Source of the DNA: Rhodospirillaceae bacterium UBA6219
GTDB taxonomy: Bacteria; Pseudomonadota; Alphaproteobacteria; Rhodospirillales; Magnetospirillaceae
Reading direction: 5' to 3'
Length of the DNA stretch: 64,000 nt
Assembly (NCBI GenBank): GCA_002435715.1
Contig: DISD01000022.1
Location: 54,638-118,637, forward strand
The translations under genes and the position numbers were made by a program. The number at the start of each line of letters is the position of its first letter. The stretch's first letter is position 1. Under the pieces are notes generated by a model. It was given only the letters and a program-made list of their open reading frames with translations, was not told the origin of the DNA and searched no databases. Below, in pieces: positions 26,212 to 35,286 of this stretch.

Positions 26212-27710
26212 ACTGTCTCTCCAATGCGGAAAGGAGGGGACAAGGCGGTGTCGGGACCGGCGTTGAGAAGATCGGCGCGGGCGGCGCGCAACAGGGGGTG
26301 GCTCCATGCCTCGGCGACGGTGACGGTGTTGCGGTTGCCCACGGGGATGGGCCAGCCGATTCGGGGGTCTTGCACGGTCATGGTGCCGTGGGCATCCACG
26401 AACAGTGCCAGGAAGACATCGTCCTGGGGTGGGGCGGAAGGATCGACGACGACCAGCCGTGTCGATGACGGTGCCTGTTTCAGTTCTTGGGTCAGGGCCA
26501 TGAACCACGGCGTGTCCGGTGGAACACCGACCACCTGCAGCGTTTGGGGGAACAGCGCCGCCGCCGTCGATGGAAAGCCCAGGCGGTTGCCGCCGCCGTC
26601 CTTGTCCGCGGCCACCAGGGCGGCGGCGGGGGCGATGGGCCGCAAGGGACCGCAGACCAGCGACCGCGCCGCCAGCGGTAACAGGTCCAGAAACACCGCT
26701 TCCGAAGCCAGAGTCGGGTTGTCGTCACCGGGAACCATCGGATGATGGAAAACGGCGGGGGCATCGGGGCGGGCCAGGTCGCACAATCGCCAGCCGCCGC
26801 TCACGGCGTCGCGCCGGCAGCCGATGACGCCGCGTGGCGCCGTCAGTCCGGGCGGCGGCGGTCGGTCGGTCATCATCAGTACCAGGTCGAAGGACGGATG
26901 AGGTGGCGGGTTTGCCGACAAGGTGGGGGCGTCCAGGCCGCAGCGTCGGAAAATGCCGATGATGGCGGGATCCAAGGAGGGGGTGTCACGCAGGACCAAA
27001 GTGCGGCAGTGACGGGCCGCGGCGACCAGTCCCGCCGGTTGAGCCGGCAGCGGAAGGTCGGCGATCCGGCTGTGGAAATGCGAGAGCCTGGCCAGATCCA
27101 CCGCCGTATCAAGCGTCAGAGACAGCTCTGGGAAATACAGATGATGGGGGGCCTTCTGGTAGACCACGCGAAAAAGGTCGGTCCGTTCCAGGCAGAAATT
27201 CTCCACGTGCTCGCGGTAAACGGCCGCCTTCGCCTCGGCGTCGATGCGGCGCAGGCATTGGGCGGTCATCACCACCATGGACAGGCCGAAGGGCAAGGTC
27301 TGCTGTTCGGCATAGGTGACGACATCGGCCCCTGACAGCAGCAATTGCGCCACCGCGTCGTCCACCAGGGTGGGCATGACCAGCGGATTGTCGCAGCAGA
27401 CCCGGACCACCACGTCCGGCGGTTGCCGTGCCTTGTTCATGGCTTGAACCATACGGCCAACCACGTCGGCTTGGCTGCCGCGGACGACTTCGAGATGCAG
27501 GCCGGCGGCTCGTTCGGCCAAGGGGGTGTCGGCGGTCTCGGTGGTGGTGGCGAAGACGAATTCGTCGACGCTGCGGCTGGCCCGCATGCGCTCTACCGTC
27601 GCCGTGACCAGATTGTCGTGGCCGGCGAAGGGCAACAGCATTTTTCCGGGCAGGCGACTGGAGCCAAGCCGGGCAAGGACGACGGCGAGAACGCGGGCTC
27701 CTCCGATCAT
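26208..27710 (-). CDS. SpsF-type cytidylyltransferase fused to a SPASM-like tail
   Basis: 500 residues. Residues 1-230 resemble the SpsF/PseF CMP-sugar nucleotidyltransferase: VLARLGSSRLPGK at 11-23, VVRVCCDNPLVMP and LPFGLSMVVMTAQCLRR, consistent with activating a nonulosonate with CTP. The last 90 residues (VDAHGTMTVQDPRIGWP ... TVAEAWSHPLLRAARADL) follow the shape of a SPASM domain tail but have lost its cysteines, and no radical SAM core is present. The middle is unassigned. ATG at 27710, overlapping the upstream gene by four bases. Fourth step of the minus-strand nonulosonate operon. Confidence 0.75.
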   Translation of the reverse strand: MIGGARVLAVVLARLGSSRLPGKMLLPFAGHDNLVTATVERMRASRSVDEFVFATTTETADTPLAERAAGLHLEVVRGSQADVVGRMVQAMNKARQPPDVVVRVCCDNPLVMPTLVDDAVAQLLLSGADVVTYAEQQTLPFGLSMVVMTAQCLRRIDAEAKAAVYREHVENFCLERTDLFRVVYQKAPHHLYFPELSLTLDTAVDLARLSHFHSRIADLPLPAQPAGLVAAARHCRTLVLRDTPSLDPAIIGIFRRCGLDAPTLSANPPPHPSFDLVLMMTDRPPPPGLTAPRGVIGCRRDAVSGGWRLCDLARPDAPAVFHHPMVPGDDNPTLASEAVFLDLLPLAARSLVCGPLRPIAPAAALVAADKDGGGNRLGFPSTAAALFPQTLQVVGVPPDTPWFMALTQELKQAPSSTRLVVVDPSAPPQDDVFLALFVDAHGTMTVQDPRIGWPIPVGNRNTVTVAEAWSHPLLRAARADLLNAGPDTALSPPFRIGETV

Positions 27711-28732
27711 GGCCGGGCCTCGCCTGCCAAGACTTCGATGGCTGCGATCACCCGGGTCATGCCTTGACCGTCCACCACGCGGCGGCCCATCGCGACAAGC
27801 CGGTTCCGGTCGGGGCTGCACAGCAGATCGGCCAGCGTCGCTGCCAGCGATTCCGGGGTCAGGAAGCCAGCATATCCGACGAAGGGGAGGCCGGTCCGGT
27901 TGGCGAAGGTTTCGCCCAGGGGGATCTGGTGCCACTGGGTGGCCACCGATATCGCCGGAACGCCCATGATCGCGGCTTCCAGCTTGCTGTAGCCCGCGCT
28001 GACCACGGCGGAATCATGACTGGCGTAAAGGCTGTCCATGGCGTCGGTTCCGGCCCGGATGACGGCGTTGGGCAGGATGGCGGCGATTTCCGCCATGGTC
28101 TCGGCAGAGGCCGCCGGCCCCAGGAGGAAGGTGACGGCGAGAGGATGGGGCAAGGCACGGATGGCCAGCGCGATCTTGACATAGGCAAGCGCATAATCCC
28201 CGCCGCCCAGGGTGACGAGAAGACGATGCGGGGTCGCTGACGGGCGCGGCGGCGTGGCGGCGCCCGCGGCGATGGCCGCCGGAGGCATGAAATAGCCATA
28301 GCCGGTCAGGAAACGGCAACCGGGGGCGCTCAGCCCTTGGTTGCCGTAGCCTGGTAAATCCTGTCCGCAGACCACCAAGTCGGCGTCATAGCGCTGGTCG
28401 GCCAAGTCGTCGAACACGACCAGACGGGGCCAGACGGAACGGAGCAGACGTTGCCGCTCTGGCTTGATTTCCAGCATCTCCACCACGCACAGATCGGCCT
28501 TGGGCGCCCTGGTCAGGATGTCGGCCTCTGCCCCGGCCGTCAGCCCGTCGGGCAGTTCCTGGGCTGGAAACCCTCGCTGGCGCAGCATCTGGGCGACTTC
28601 CGGCGGCCCTTCGGCCAGGAAGCATACGATCTCATGACCGCGCGCCCGCAGCGCCGTCGCCACGGCAGCCAAGCGATAGACGTTGCCCCAGCCTTGGCTT
28701 GGACCGCCGCGTGTGCGTAAAGCGACGCGCAT
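27707..28732 (-). CDS. PseG/SpsG-like nucleotide-sugar hydrolase with altered active site
   Basis: 341 residues with the GT28-like fold of PseG, the enzyme that releases UDP from the altropyranose precursor of pseudaminic acid. The N-terminus reads GGPSQGWGNVYR where the family has G-x-G-H-xx-R; residue 17 is Asn instead of the catalytic His known in Campylobacter PseG. Other blocks are kept: VFDDLADQRYDADLVV, LLVTLGGGDY and VSAGYSKLEAAIMGVP. Either the chemistry differs or it uses a different residue. Between a NeuB-like gene and the cytidylyltransferase, the expected place for pseG. Confidence 0.8.
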   Translation of the reverse strand: MRVALRTRGGPSQGWGNVYRLAAVATALRARGHEIVCFLAEGPPEVAQMLRQRGFPAQELPDGLTAGAEADILTRAPKADLCVVEMLEIKPERQRLLRSVWPRLVVFDDLADQRYDADLVVCGQDLPGYGNQGLSAPGCRFLTGYGYFMPPAAIAAGAATPPRPSATPHRLLVTLGGGDYALAYVKIALAIRALPHPLAVTFLLGPAASAETMAEIAAILPNAVIRAGTDAMDSLYASHDSAVVSAGYSKLEAAIMGVPAISVATQWHQIPLGETFANRTGLPFVGYAGFLTPESLAATLADLLCSPDRNRLVAMGRRVVDGQGMTRVIAAIEVLAGEARP

Positions 28733-28738
28733 GTCCGT

Positions 28739-29617
28739 TCACTCCGTGTGGCGGCGGAAGTCGTACATGTAGTCTTCCGTTTCCAGTTTTCCGAAGGTTC
28801 CGTCGCCCATCCAGCTTTCCGTCTGGCGGATGGTGAAGACGATCTCGCGCAGATCCTCGGGGGTGATGGAGAAGAAATTGTCGGATTGCCGCAGTTTGGG
28901 CGTGGTGGTGAAGTGCTTCTCGATCATGTTGGCGCCGGCGGCGACCGCCAGGGGGGGGATGGCGGTGCCGGGGGTGTGGTCGGAATGGCCCACCGGACAG
29001 TCGAATTCCTGGCGCAGGGCATGGATGCGCCGTAATTGGCTGTGCTTCTTTTCCAGCGGATAGGACGACACCGTGTGCAAGATGACGTAAGGAACGCCAT
29101 GGTCTTCCAGAAGCTCGGCGCAGGTGCGGATTTCGTCTCGGTTGGCCATGCCGCAGGAAAACACCACCGGCTTGCCCTTGCTGGCGATCTTGCGCAGTAA
29201 CGCCCGATTGGTGATTTCGAAAGCCGCCACCTTGAAGGCCAGCGACCCCATGCTGTCGGCGAAGTCGACGCTGTCGGCGTCGAAGGGCGAGGTGAAGACC
29301 GCGGCGCCCAAACTGCGAGCGTATTCCCACAAGGCGGCTTCCTGGTCGCGGGTGAACTGCCAGTCGCGCACCATTTCCACGAAGTCCCGGCCCTTGGGAT
29401 TGGCGACCACGTCATAGCGGTCGGCGGCCACATAGGTCTGGAACTTGATGAAGTCGGCGCCGGATTCGTGGGCGGCGTGGATCATTTCCTTGGCCCGGAC
29501 GAAATCACCCAGGTGGTTGACTCCCAGTTCGGCGACGATGGCCGTCGGATGACCGTCGCCCACGGTCACGTCACCGATCCGAACGGTTCGACGCTGTGTC
29601 GGATGCTTTTGACGCAT
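28739..29617 (-). CDS. NeuB/PseI-family nonulosonate synthase lacking the SAF domain
   Basis: Condenses phosphoenolpyruvate with a six-carbon amino sugar to a nine-carbon keto acid. 292 residues with ELGVNHLGD (30-38), KFQT (58-61), SPFD and VGHSDHTPG, all NeuB hallmarks. The protein stops at FRRHTE, where NeuB/PseI proteins of about 345 residues continue into an antifreeze-like SAF domain; nothing SAF-like follows in another frame. The start is the ATG at 29617 with AGGAAGA about five bases upstream, in preference to a start at 29665 inside the previous gene. Second gene of the operon after pseC. Confidence 0.87.
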   Translation of the reverse strand: MRQKHPTQRRTVRIGDVTVGDGHPTAIVAELGVNHLGDFVRAKEMIHAAHESGADFIKFQTYVAADRYDVVANPKGRDFVEMVRDWQFTRDQEAALWEYARSLGAAVFTSPFDADSVDFADSMGSLAFKVAAFEITNRALLRKIASKGKPVVFSCGMANRDEIRTCAELLEDHGVPYVILHTVSSYPLEKKHSQLRRIHALRQEFDCPVGHSDHTPGTAIPPLAVAAGANMIEKHFTTTPKLRQSDNFFSITPEDLREIVFTIRQTESWMGDGTFGKLETEDYMYDFRRHTE

Positions 29618-29639
29618 GCGTGTCTTCCTGGTGTTCGGG

Positions 29640-30806
29640 TCAGCGGGCGGCGGCCACGGCGTCACCGAGGCGCTGATGGATGTCGGCGATGTCGGCCTCG
29701 TTCAAAGAGGGGTGGATCGGCAGGCAGAACGATTGCCGGTAAAACGCCTCGGCGCCGGGAAACTGGCCCTCGGTGTAGCCCAGGCGGCGGTAGTAAGCGT
29801 GCAGGGGCGGTGGATAATATTGCACCACCAGGTGGATCCCGTGCCGGGCCGCCTGGTCGAACAATGCACGCTTGCCGACGCCGAGGGCGTCGAAGTCGAA
29901 CAGCACCGGTAGCAGGTGGTGGGCATGGCCGGCGGTCGAGCTGCCGTGCTGGAAGCGGATGGGCCAGTGGGCGAAGGTGTGGCGGTATAATTCCGCCAAG
30001 GCCCGGCGCCGAGCCAGGAAGGTGTCGAGCTTGCGCAACTGACTGAGTCCCAGGCTGGCCTGGAATTCAGTCATTCGGTGGTTGAAGCCGATATCGGTCA
30101 TTTCCCGGCGCCAGGGTTCGTCGGCACAAGTGGGTTGCATGCCGATGCCATGGTTGCGCATGCGCCGCAGGCGGGCCGCCAAGGACACGTCGTTGGTCAG
30201 GATCAGGCCGCCCTCGCCGGTGGTGATGGTCTTGACCGGGTGCAGGCTGAAGCAGGCGGCGGCGCTGCCGCTGTGGCATCCTCCGACGGGGAGTCCGTCC
30301 ACTTCGGCCCCCAGGGCGTGACAGGCGTCCTCGATAATGGTGACACCCCATTTCCGAGCGACGGTGGACAACCCCGGCATGTCACAGGATTGGCCGGCGA
30401 AATGGACGGGGATGAACAGGTCGGGCAACTCGCCATGTCGTTCGGCTTCGACCAGGGCCGCCTCGAACGTTTCGGGGGTGACGTTGAAGGTGTGCGGGTC
30501 GATGTCGACGAAGCCGGGGGTCGCCCCGCTGGCGGTGATGGCATTGGCCGCGCCGACGAAAGTCATGGCCGAGGTCCAGGCTCGCTTGCCGGGGCCCATA
30601 CCGACAGCTTGGGCCGTCAATTGCAGGGCGGCGGAACCGCAGGAAACGGCGACGGCGTGGGCGGCGCCGCAACGGCGGGCGACGGCTTCCTCGAACGCGG
30701 CCACGTTGGGGCCATTGGTTATCAGTTCGCCCCTCAGCCCTTGGCACAGAGCGGAAATGTCGTCTTCATCAATACACTGAAAGCCGTAACGATATAATTT
30801 TGACAC
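29640..30806 (-). CDS. pseC: DegT-family UDP-sugar aminotransferase (PseC-like)
   Basis: 388-residue PLP enzyme that aminates a UDP-4-keto-6-deoxy sugar, the PseC step of pseudaminate or a legionaminate-type analogue. The Schiff-base Lys192 lies in FSLHPVKTITTGEGG and the cofactor-contacting IIEDACHALGAE at about 157-168; the N-terminal YGFQCIDEDDISAL is PseC-like. It begins with GTG at 30806, supported by GGAAG six bases upstream. First gene of the nonulosonate operon. PseB and PseH are not in the window, so the exact sugar remains open. Confidence 0.88.
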   Translation of the reverse strand: MSKLYRYGFQCIDEDDISALCQGLRGELITNGPNVAAFEEAVARRCGAAHAVAVSCGSAALQLTAQAVGMGPGKRAWTSAMTFVGAANAITASGATPGFVDIDPHTFNVTPETFEAALVEAERHGELPDLFIPVHFAGQSCDMPGLSTVARKWGVTIIEDACHALGAEVDGLPVGGCHSGSAAACFSLHPVKTITTGEGGLILTNDVSLAARLRRMRNHGIGMQPTCADEPWRREMTDIGFNHRMTEFQASLGLSQLRKLDTFLARRRALAELYRHTFAHWPIRFQHGSSTAGHAHHLLPVLFDFDALGVGKRALFDQAARHGIHLVVQYYPPPLHAYYRRLGYTEGQFPGAEAFYRQSFCLPIHPSLNEADIADIHQRLGDAVAAAR

Positions 30807-30993
30807 GGGCTTCTTCCGCGATAAGAGTTACCAGACACGTCCACCGTGGCGATGGATCTTCCGCTTTCTGCGGTCCGTGTCGCCATCTTAGCTGCGAATT
30901 TGTAGAGCATAGGTAAAGAAACGTCATTTTTTGCCCCTGGGTCCGACAGGGTGTTTCGTAGATTGTCCTCAAGACCAAGGAACCTGGCTTTTC

Positions 30994-32559
30994 ATGATCG
31001 ATGCATTGGTTTTGGTTGAGGCGGCCATGACGTTCGCTCTGAGCCAAGCGTGGAGGCGTAGCGGTTATGTCGAGCGGATCGCGGCGTTGGGCGGCGCGGT
31101 GGCGGTGCTTACCGACGACCCGCAGGCCACATGGCCCGAAGGCTGGAAACCCGTTACCCACCTTAGCCAGGCATTGGATGCCTTCCCCCATGTTCAGGCG
31201 GTGATCCACGTCGAAGCCGAACAGATTTTCATGGATGTCGGTGTCGCTCTTGGCGGCTTGGCCAAGTTTGCCGATCACCGGCCCGACCTGTTCACGCAAT
31301 GGGAACATTGCCTGTTGCCGGTGGGTGTCGGCGTCCGCATTTATTCCCCCCAATGTCTGCGACGGGCCGGAAATGAGCGGATGTCCGAGATTCTGACGAC
31401 CGTTCTTGCCGCCCCCAGCGTCTTCACCGTGCGCTATGACGAACGGGAATACGTGGACGTCAACGCCCACCTTCTGGACTCGCGCTTTTCTGACCACACC
31501 GCTGCCGCGGTGGCGCAAGCCACATCGTGGTCCTTGGCTGGCTATTTGGCCGTCGCCGACGCCCGATGCCATCGTTATGCCGGCCATTCCGGCAACAAGG
31601 TGACCGACCGGCGTGGCATGGCCGCGCCCTATGGCTTTGAAAGTCGCGAGTGCGCCGATTTTCCCACCTACGTGATGTTCGACCTGACCAACCGTTGCAA
31701 CGCGGCCTGCGTCCACTGCCCGCAATCGATAGGCTTCACCGGCCAGGACAAGCCGTCCTTCCTGGATTTCGACGTTTTCAAGCAGGCCATTGACGAATGC
31801 GTCGGCCGTCCGATCCAGTTCGTCCGGATCACCGCTGACGGCGAACCGTTGCTGCACCCCAGGGTGTGGGACATGTTGGATTACGCGACAATGAAAGGCG
31901 TGGGACCGGTGGGGCTGACGACCAACGGTGCCGCCCTCAACGCCGCCAACGCTCGTCGCTTGCTGGCCAGTGGAACTTTCATGGTCGACATTTCCATCGA
32001 CGCGGCCAGCGAAGCAACCTTCCAAGAGGTTCGGGTCGGCCTGTCCTATTCCCAGGTGCGTGACAACGTGCTGCGCCTTTTGGATTTGCGGCAGGACACC
32101 GGTTCAAAGCTGAAGGTGATGACCAGTTTCGTCCGTCAGCCGGCCAACGCCCACGAGGTCAACGATTTTCACGCCCAGTGGACGCCATTGGTCGACAAGG
32201 TCCTGATCCGCGAGTTGAATTCCAATGTCGGGCTGAACGACGTCGCCGCCGCTGCCGAGGTGCCGGCGGGCGGACGCTGGCCGTGCCCGCATTTTTGGCG
32301 GCGGGTGGTGATCGGTTATGGCGGTGAGGTCAAGGCCTGTCCCATTGATTGGCAAGGAGGATTGGTGGACCGCCCGCTGGCCGTCAGTCCGATCCATGCC
32401 CAGTGGCGTGACAGCTTCTATCACGACCATCGCATGCAGCATCTGAACAATGACTTTCGGGCGGATTCCATTTGCCGGGACTGCCGGGACTGGCAGGCCT
32501 CGCCCTGGGACTTGGGATACGAAAAAGTGATCCGCGACCTGCGTGAGCGGGAAGGCTGA
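30994..32559 (+). CDS. Radical SAM/SPASM protein with nucleotidyltransferase-like N-terminus
   Basis: 521 residues. A canonical radical SAM cluster site CNAACVHC is at Cys235, Cys239 and Cys242, and a C-terminal SPASM domain offers Cys431, Cys449, Cys494 and Cys497 for auxiliary clusters. The first 200 residues are not radical SAM: LPVGVGVRIYSPQCLRR parallels LPFGLSMVVMTAQCLRR of the cytidylyltransferase fusion at 26208-27710, so it may be a worn SpsF-like domain. The ATG at 30994 is used; the frame is open to 30931. Followed by WbqC with a one-base overlap. The reaction is unknown. Confidence 0.82.
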   Translation: MIDALVLVEAAMTFALSQAWRRSGYVERIAALGGAVAVLTDDPQATWPEGWKPVTHLSQALDAFPHVQAVIHVEAEQIFMDVGVALGGLAKFADHRPDLFTQWEHCLLPVGVGVRIYSPQCLRRAGNERMSEILTTVLAAPSVFTVRYDEREYVDVNAHLLDSRFSDHTAAAVAQATSWSLAGYLAVADARCHRYAGHSGNKVTDRRGMAAPYGFESRECADFPTYVMFDLTNRCNAACVHCPQSIGFTGQDKPSFLDFDVFKQAIDECVGRPIQFVRITADGEPLLHPRVWDMLDYATMKGVGPVGLTTNGAALNAANARRLLASGTFMVDISIDAASEATFQEVRVGLSYSQVRDNVLRLLDLRQDTGSKLKVMTSFVRQPANAHEVNDFHAQWTPLVDKVLIRELNSNVGLNDVAAAAEVPAGGRWPCPHFWRRVVIGYGGEVKACPIDWQGGLVDRPLAVSPIHAQWRDSFYHDHRMQHLNNDFRADSICRDCRDWQASPWDLGYEKVIRDLREREG

Positions 32560-33332
32560 TGCCGGCCTCCTCCTCCGAACGGATCGTCGCCATCTGCCAG
32601 CCGCATTTCATCCCGTGGATGGGTTATTTCGAGATGGCCGAGCGTGCCGACGTCTTCGTCATGCTGGACGACGTCGCCTATTCCAAAAACGGCTGGATCA
32701 ACAGGAACCGGCTTCGCAGCCCTGATCCCCGGGGGTGGCAATGGGCGACGGTTCCCGTCCACGATTCCAGCGGCGGACTGATCCGCGACACGCGCATCGC
32801 CGAGGCCGGCCGCTGGCGCAGCAAGCTGCTGGCGTCGTTGCGGCAGAATTATGGGCGGACGCCCCATTTCGCCCGCTACTACCCGGCGCTGGAACGGCGG
32901 GTCGAAGCGGCCGGCGACAACTTGGCCGAGCTCAACATGGACTTGTTGGAACTGCTGTGCGACCAGCTGGGTATCGCCGCCCGTCTGGTCCGCAGTTCGC
33001 ATTACATGGCGCCCGGCAGCAAGGATGACAAACTGGTGACGCTGTGCCAGCACCTGGGGGCGACCCTTTACCTGGCCAACAATGGTTCGGCCCCCTATAT
33101 CCGCGCTGAAAAATTCCTGGACCGGGGGATCGGCTTCGTGTTCCAGGATTACCAGCATCCCGTTTACCCCCAAGGTGACACCAAAGGGGGGTTCGTCTCG
33201 CATCTGTCGGTGGTGGATTGCCTGTTTTGGCATGGCCCTGCCGCCCGCGATGTCGTCCTATCGGGCCGGCGGAGCGATTGGCGCTCGGGGATAACCTGTC
33301 CACGGGGGGGAGGACATGCCGAACCTTTATGA
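32559..33332 (+). CDS. WbqC-like family protein
   Basis: 257 residues with the hallmark N-terminus AICQPHFIPWMGYFEMAERAD, LDDVAYSKNGWINRNR and, further on, VRSSHYM; this matches the WbqC family found in O-antigen and nonulosonate clusters and suspected to act on amino sugars, perhaps as an acyl- or amino-modifying enzyme, although the mechanism is not established. The start at 32559 shares one base with the radical SAM stop (TGATG). The 3' end overlaps the next methyltransferase by 17 bases. Confidence 0.87.
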   Translation: MPASSSERIVAICQPHFIPWMGYFEMAERADVFVMLDDVAYSKNGWINRNRLRSPDPRGWQWATVPVHDSSGGLIRDTRIAEAGRWRSKLLASLRQNYGRTPHFARYYPALERRVEAAGDNLAELNMDLLELLCDQLGIAARLVRSSHYMAPGSKDDKLVTLCQHLGATLYLANNGSAPYIRAEKFLDRGIGFVFQDYQHPVYPQGDTKGGFVSHLSVVDCLFWHGPAARDVVLSGRRSDWRSGITCPRGGGHAEPL

Positions 33333-34128
33333 CCAGGATTTCTACCGCATCCAGCAGGACGGCAGCCGCCGTTCCGCCGCCAAGGTGGTCCCGCTGCTGC
33401 AGCGTCTGCTCAGGCCGCGTTCGGTGGTCGATGTCGGTTGCGGACTCGGTACCTGGATGGCGGCCTTCGGCGACCATCAGGGGGTGGAGGTGTTGGGGCT
33501 GGACGGCCCCCATGTGGACCCGGCGTTGCTGCATGTTCCGGCAGCGTGCTTCCACGCCGCCGACCTTGCCGCGCCAATCGTTTTGGACCGACGTTTCGAC
33601 CTGACATTGTCGGTCGAGGTGGCCGAGCATTTGCCAGCCGAGCGAGCCGCCGGATTCGTCGCTGATTTGTGCCGGCTGGCGCCAGTCGTGGTGTTCGCCG
33701 CCGCTCTGCCCTTTCAGGGGGGCACGGGCCATGTCCATGAAAATTGGCCTGAATATTGGGCGCAATTGTTCCGCTGCCATGGTTACGGCGTCCACGACGT
33801 CTTGCGACCGCCGCTGTGGCTGGATCCGGAAATCGAATGGTGGTACCGGCAGAACCTGCTGCTGTTCATCGACGAGGCGGCTTGGGACGATCCGGCCCAG
33901 GCTTGCGTCCTGGCCGAGAGCTGCCGGCGCGATGCGCCGCCGCAACCCCTGACCCGGATCCATCCGGTGAGCTGGCTGAGCCGGCATCTGCAAGGCCAAG
34001 CCGCGGCAATCGTGGGGGACGACGTCGCGGGTCTGAGGGGAGAGGAACTGCGCTATTTCACGCAGCTGTCGGAATTGTGGCTGTCAGGGCGCCGGGTGCC
34101 GCCACCGCCCCGCCCCATCCGCAGCTGA
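33316..34128 (+). CDS. Class I SAM-dependent methyltransferase
   Basis: 270 residues. Motif I is VVDVGCGLGTW (37-47), with DLTLSVEVAEHLPAE as the post-motif II block of type 11/12 enzymes and VHENWPEYWAQLF downstream, a pattern seen in glycan-cluster methyltransferases. Acceptor unknown. Its start lies inside the WbqC coding end, so translation is probably coupled. A minus-strand GT2 gene is convergent with it. Confidence 0.82.
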   Translation: MPNLYDQDFYRIQQDGSRRSAAKVVPLLQRLLRPRSVVDVGCGLGTWMAAFGDHQGVEVLGLDGPHVDPALLHVPAACFHAADLAAPIVLDRRFDLTLSVEVAEHLPAERAAGFVADLCRLAPVVVFAAALPFQGGTGHVHENWPEYWAQLFRCHGYGVHDVLRPPLWLDPEIEWWYRQNLLLFIDEAAWDDPAQACVLAESCRRDAPPQPLTRIHPVSWLSRHLQGQAAAIVGDDVAGLRGEELRYFTQLSELWLSGRRVPPPPRPIRS

Positions 34129-34162
34129 GCTCCGTCATGTCGCGACGGTGGGGGCGGCGGCG

Positions 34163-35143
34163 TCATCCCAGGTTGCGCGGTCCGTGCACCGGATGGGTGG
34201 ACCGCCAGTGTTCGATGCGCTCGGCCAGGGCGGCAAGGTCTTGGTCGCCCAAATCGCCGATGACGGAACCGTCGCCAGCCCGGAACTGATGGCGTGCCCG
34301 GCCCGCCAGCAGCGCCTGACCATAGGCGTCGATCTCGTCCACGTACTGGGACAGGGTGCGCAAGCCGTGTTCCTTGGTCGCCTCGGTCACCGAATCGCCA
34401 TGCAGCCGCCGCCAGTTGGGGATGATCGGCAGGAATTTCGACAGGTATCCGCCGGTATGAAAGCCCAGGATGACGCGCAGGAACGGGTTCCAGTGGTCGA
34501 AATAACTGGGGGCGTCACGGCTGGGCCACAACCGCGACAGAACCGAGCGACGGATGACGTAGTTTTGTTCCGGAAACCACAAATGGGTGCCCAGCCAATA
34601 GGCCAGGAAGTCCCGGCCGCACGGCGCCGGTTTCCGGTGGAACTGGGGAAACACCAAGCCATACAGGTCGCCGTCCTGGTTCATCAAGGCGTCGGCACCC
34701 CACACCAGCGACAAGGTCGGGTCGGCGTCCAGTTCGGCGACGGCGCGGGCGAACCAGTTGCGTGACAGATAGCCGTCGGATACCGGGCAGAAGGTGACGT
34801 ATTCACCCCGGGCCATGGTGATGGCCTTGTCGAAGCCTTCGTTGGCGTTGGCGTCGGGTTCGGAAATCCAGCGCAGATGGGGATAGGCGGCCAGCACCGC
34901 GGTCGAGCCGTCGGTCGAGGCGCCGTCGACCATGATCGCCTCGAAATCGGTGAAGCTTTGGCGAAAGATGCTGTCCAGGGTTTCCGCTAGCCAATGGGCC
35001 ATGTTGCGGTTGGTGGACAGCACCGACAGTTTCGGCGACGTGACCATCCCGTCGTCGCCGGTGGTGACGCTGCCGTCACTGCGGGTGCCCAGTCCACCGG
35101 CAAGAACGGCCACGTCCAGGCCGGTCGGGGGAGGTTCGGTCAT
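34163..35143 (-). CDS. Family 2 glycosyltransferase with vestigial nucleotidyltransferase start
   Basis: 326 residues. From residue 38 it is a GT2: LSVLSTNRNMAHWLAETLDSIF, then VDGASTDGS (72-80) and ISEPDANANEGFDKAI. The first 37 residues are different: VAVLAGGLGTR at 11-21 is the opening signature of a sugar-phosphate nucleotidyltransferase, followed by a Gly/Thr-rich stretch. This may be a truncated fused domain. The start at 35143 has AAAGG seven bases upstream; a second ATG lies at 35149. It stands alone on the minus strand between plus-strand genes. Confidence 0.84.
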   Translation of the reverse strand: MTEPPPTGLDVAVLAGGLGTRSDGSVTTGDDGMVTSPKLSVLSTNRNMAHWLAETLDSIFRQSFTDFEAIMVDGASTDGSTAVLAAYPHLRWISEPDANANEGFDKAITMARGEYVTFCPVSDGYLSRNWFARAVAELDADPTLSLVWGADALMNQDGDLYGLVFPQFHRKPAPCGRDFLAYWLGTHLWFPEQNYVIRRSVLSRLWPSRDAPSYFDHWNPFLRVILGFHTGGYLSKFLPIIPNWRRLHGDSVTEATKEHGLRTLSQYVDEIDAYGQALLAGRARHQFRAGDGSVIGDLGDQDLAALAERIEHWRSTHPVHGPRNLG

Positions 35144-35220
35144 AGGCATGCCTTTCTGGCGTCATGTGGTTTCTCGTCGATACTGTCCACGGCTGCCGCA
35201 GGGTGTCAACGGTCGGTGGG

Positions 35221-35248
35221 TTGACATGGCGATGCCGGGCGCTATGGT
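35221..35248 (+). promoter_or_regulatory. Candidate sigma-70 promoter for the TPR/GT41 gene
   Basis: A perfect TTGACA at 35221-35226, 16 bases, then TATGGT at 35243-35248 (four of six -10 matches). It lies 38 bases before the ATG at 35287 and divergent to the GT2 gene. It also supports the ATG at 35287 over the longer open frame that would start at 35164. Pattern match only. Confidence 0.5.
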
Positions 35249-35286
35249 CCAAGAACGGTTCGCATCATGGGGATCAACGCCGGACG

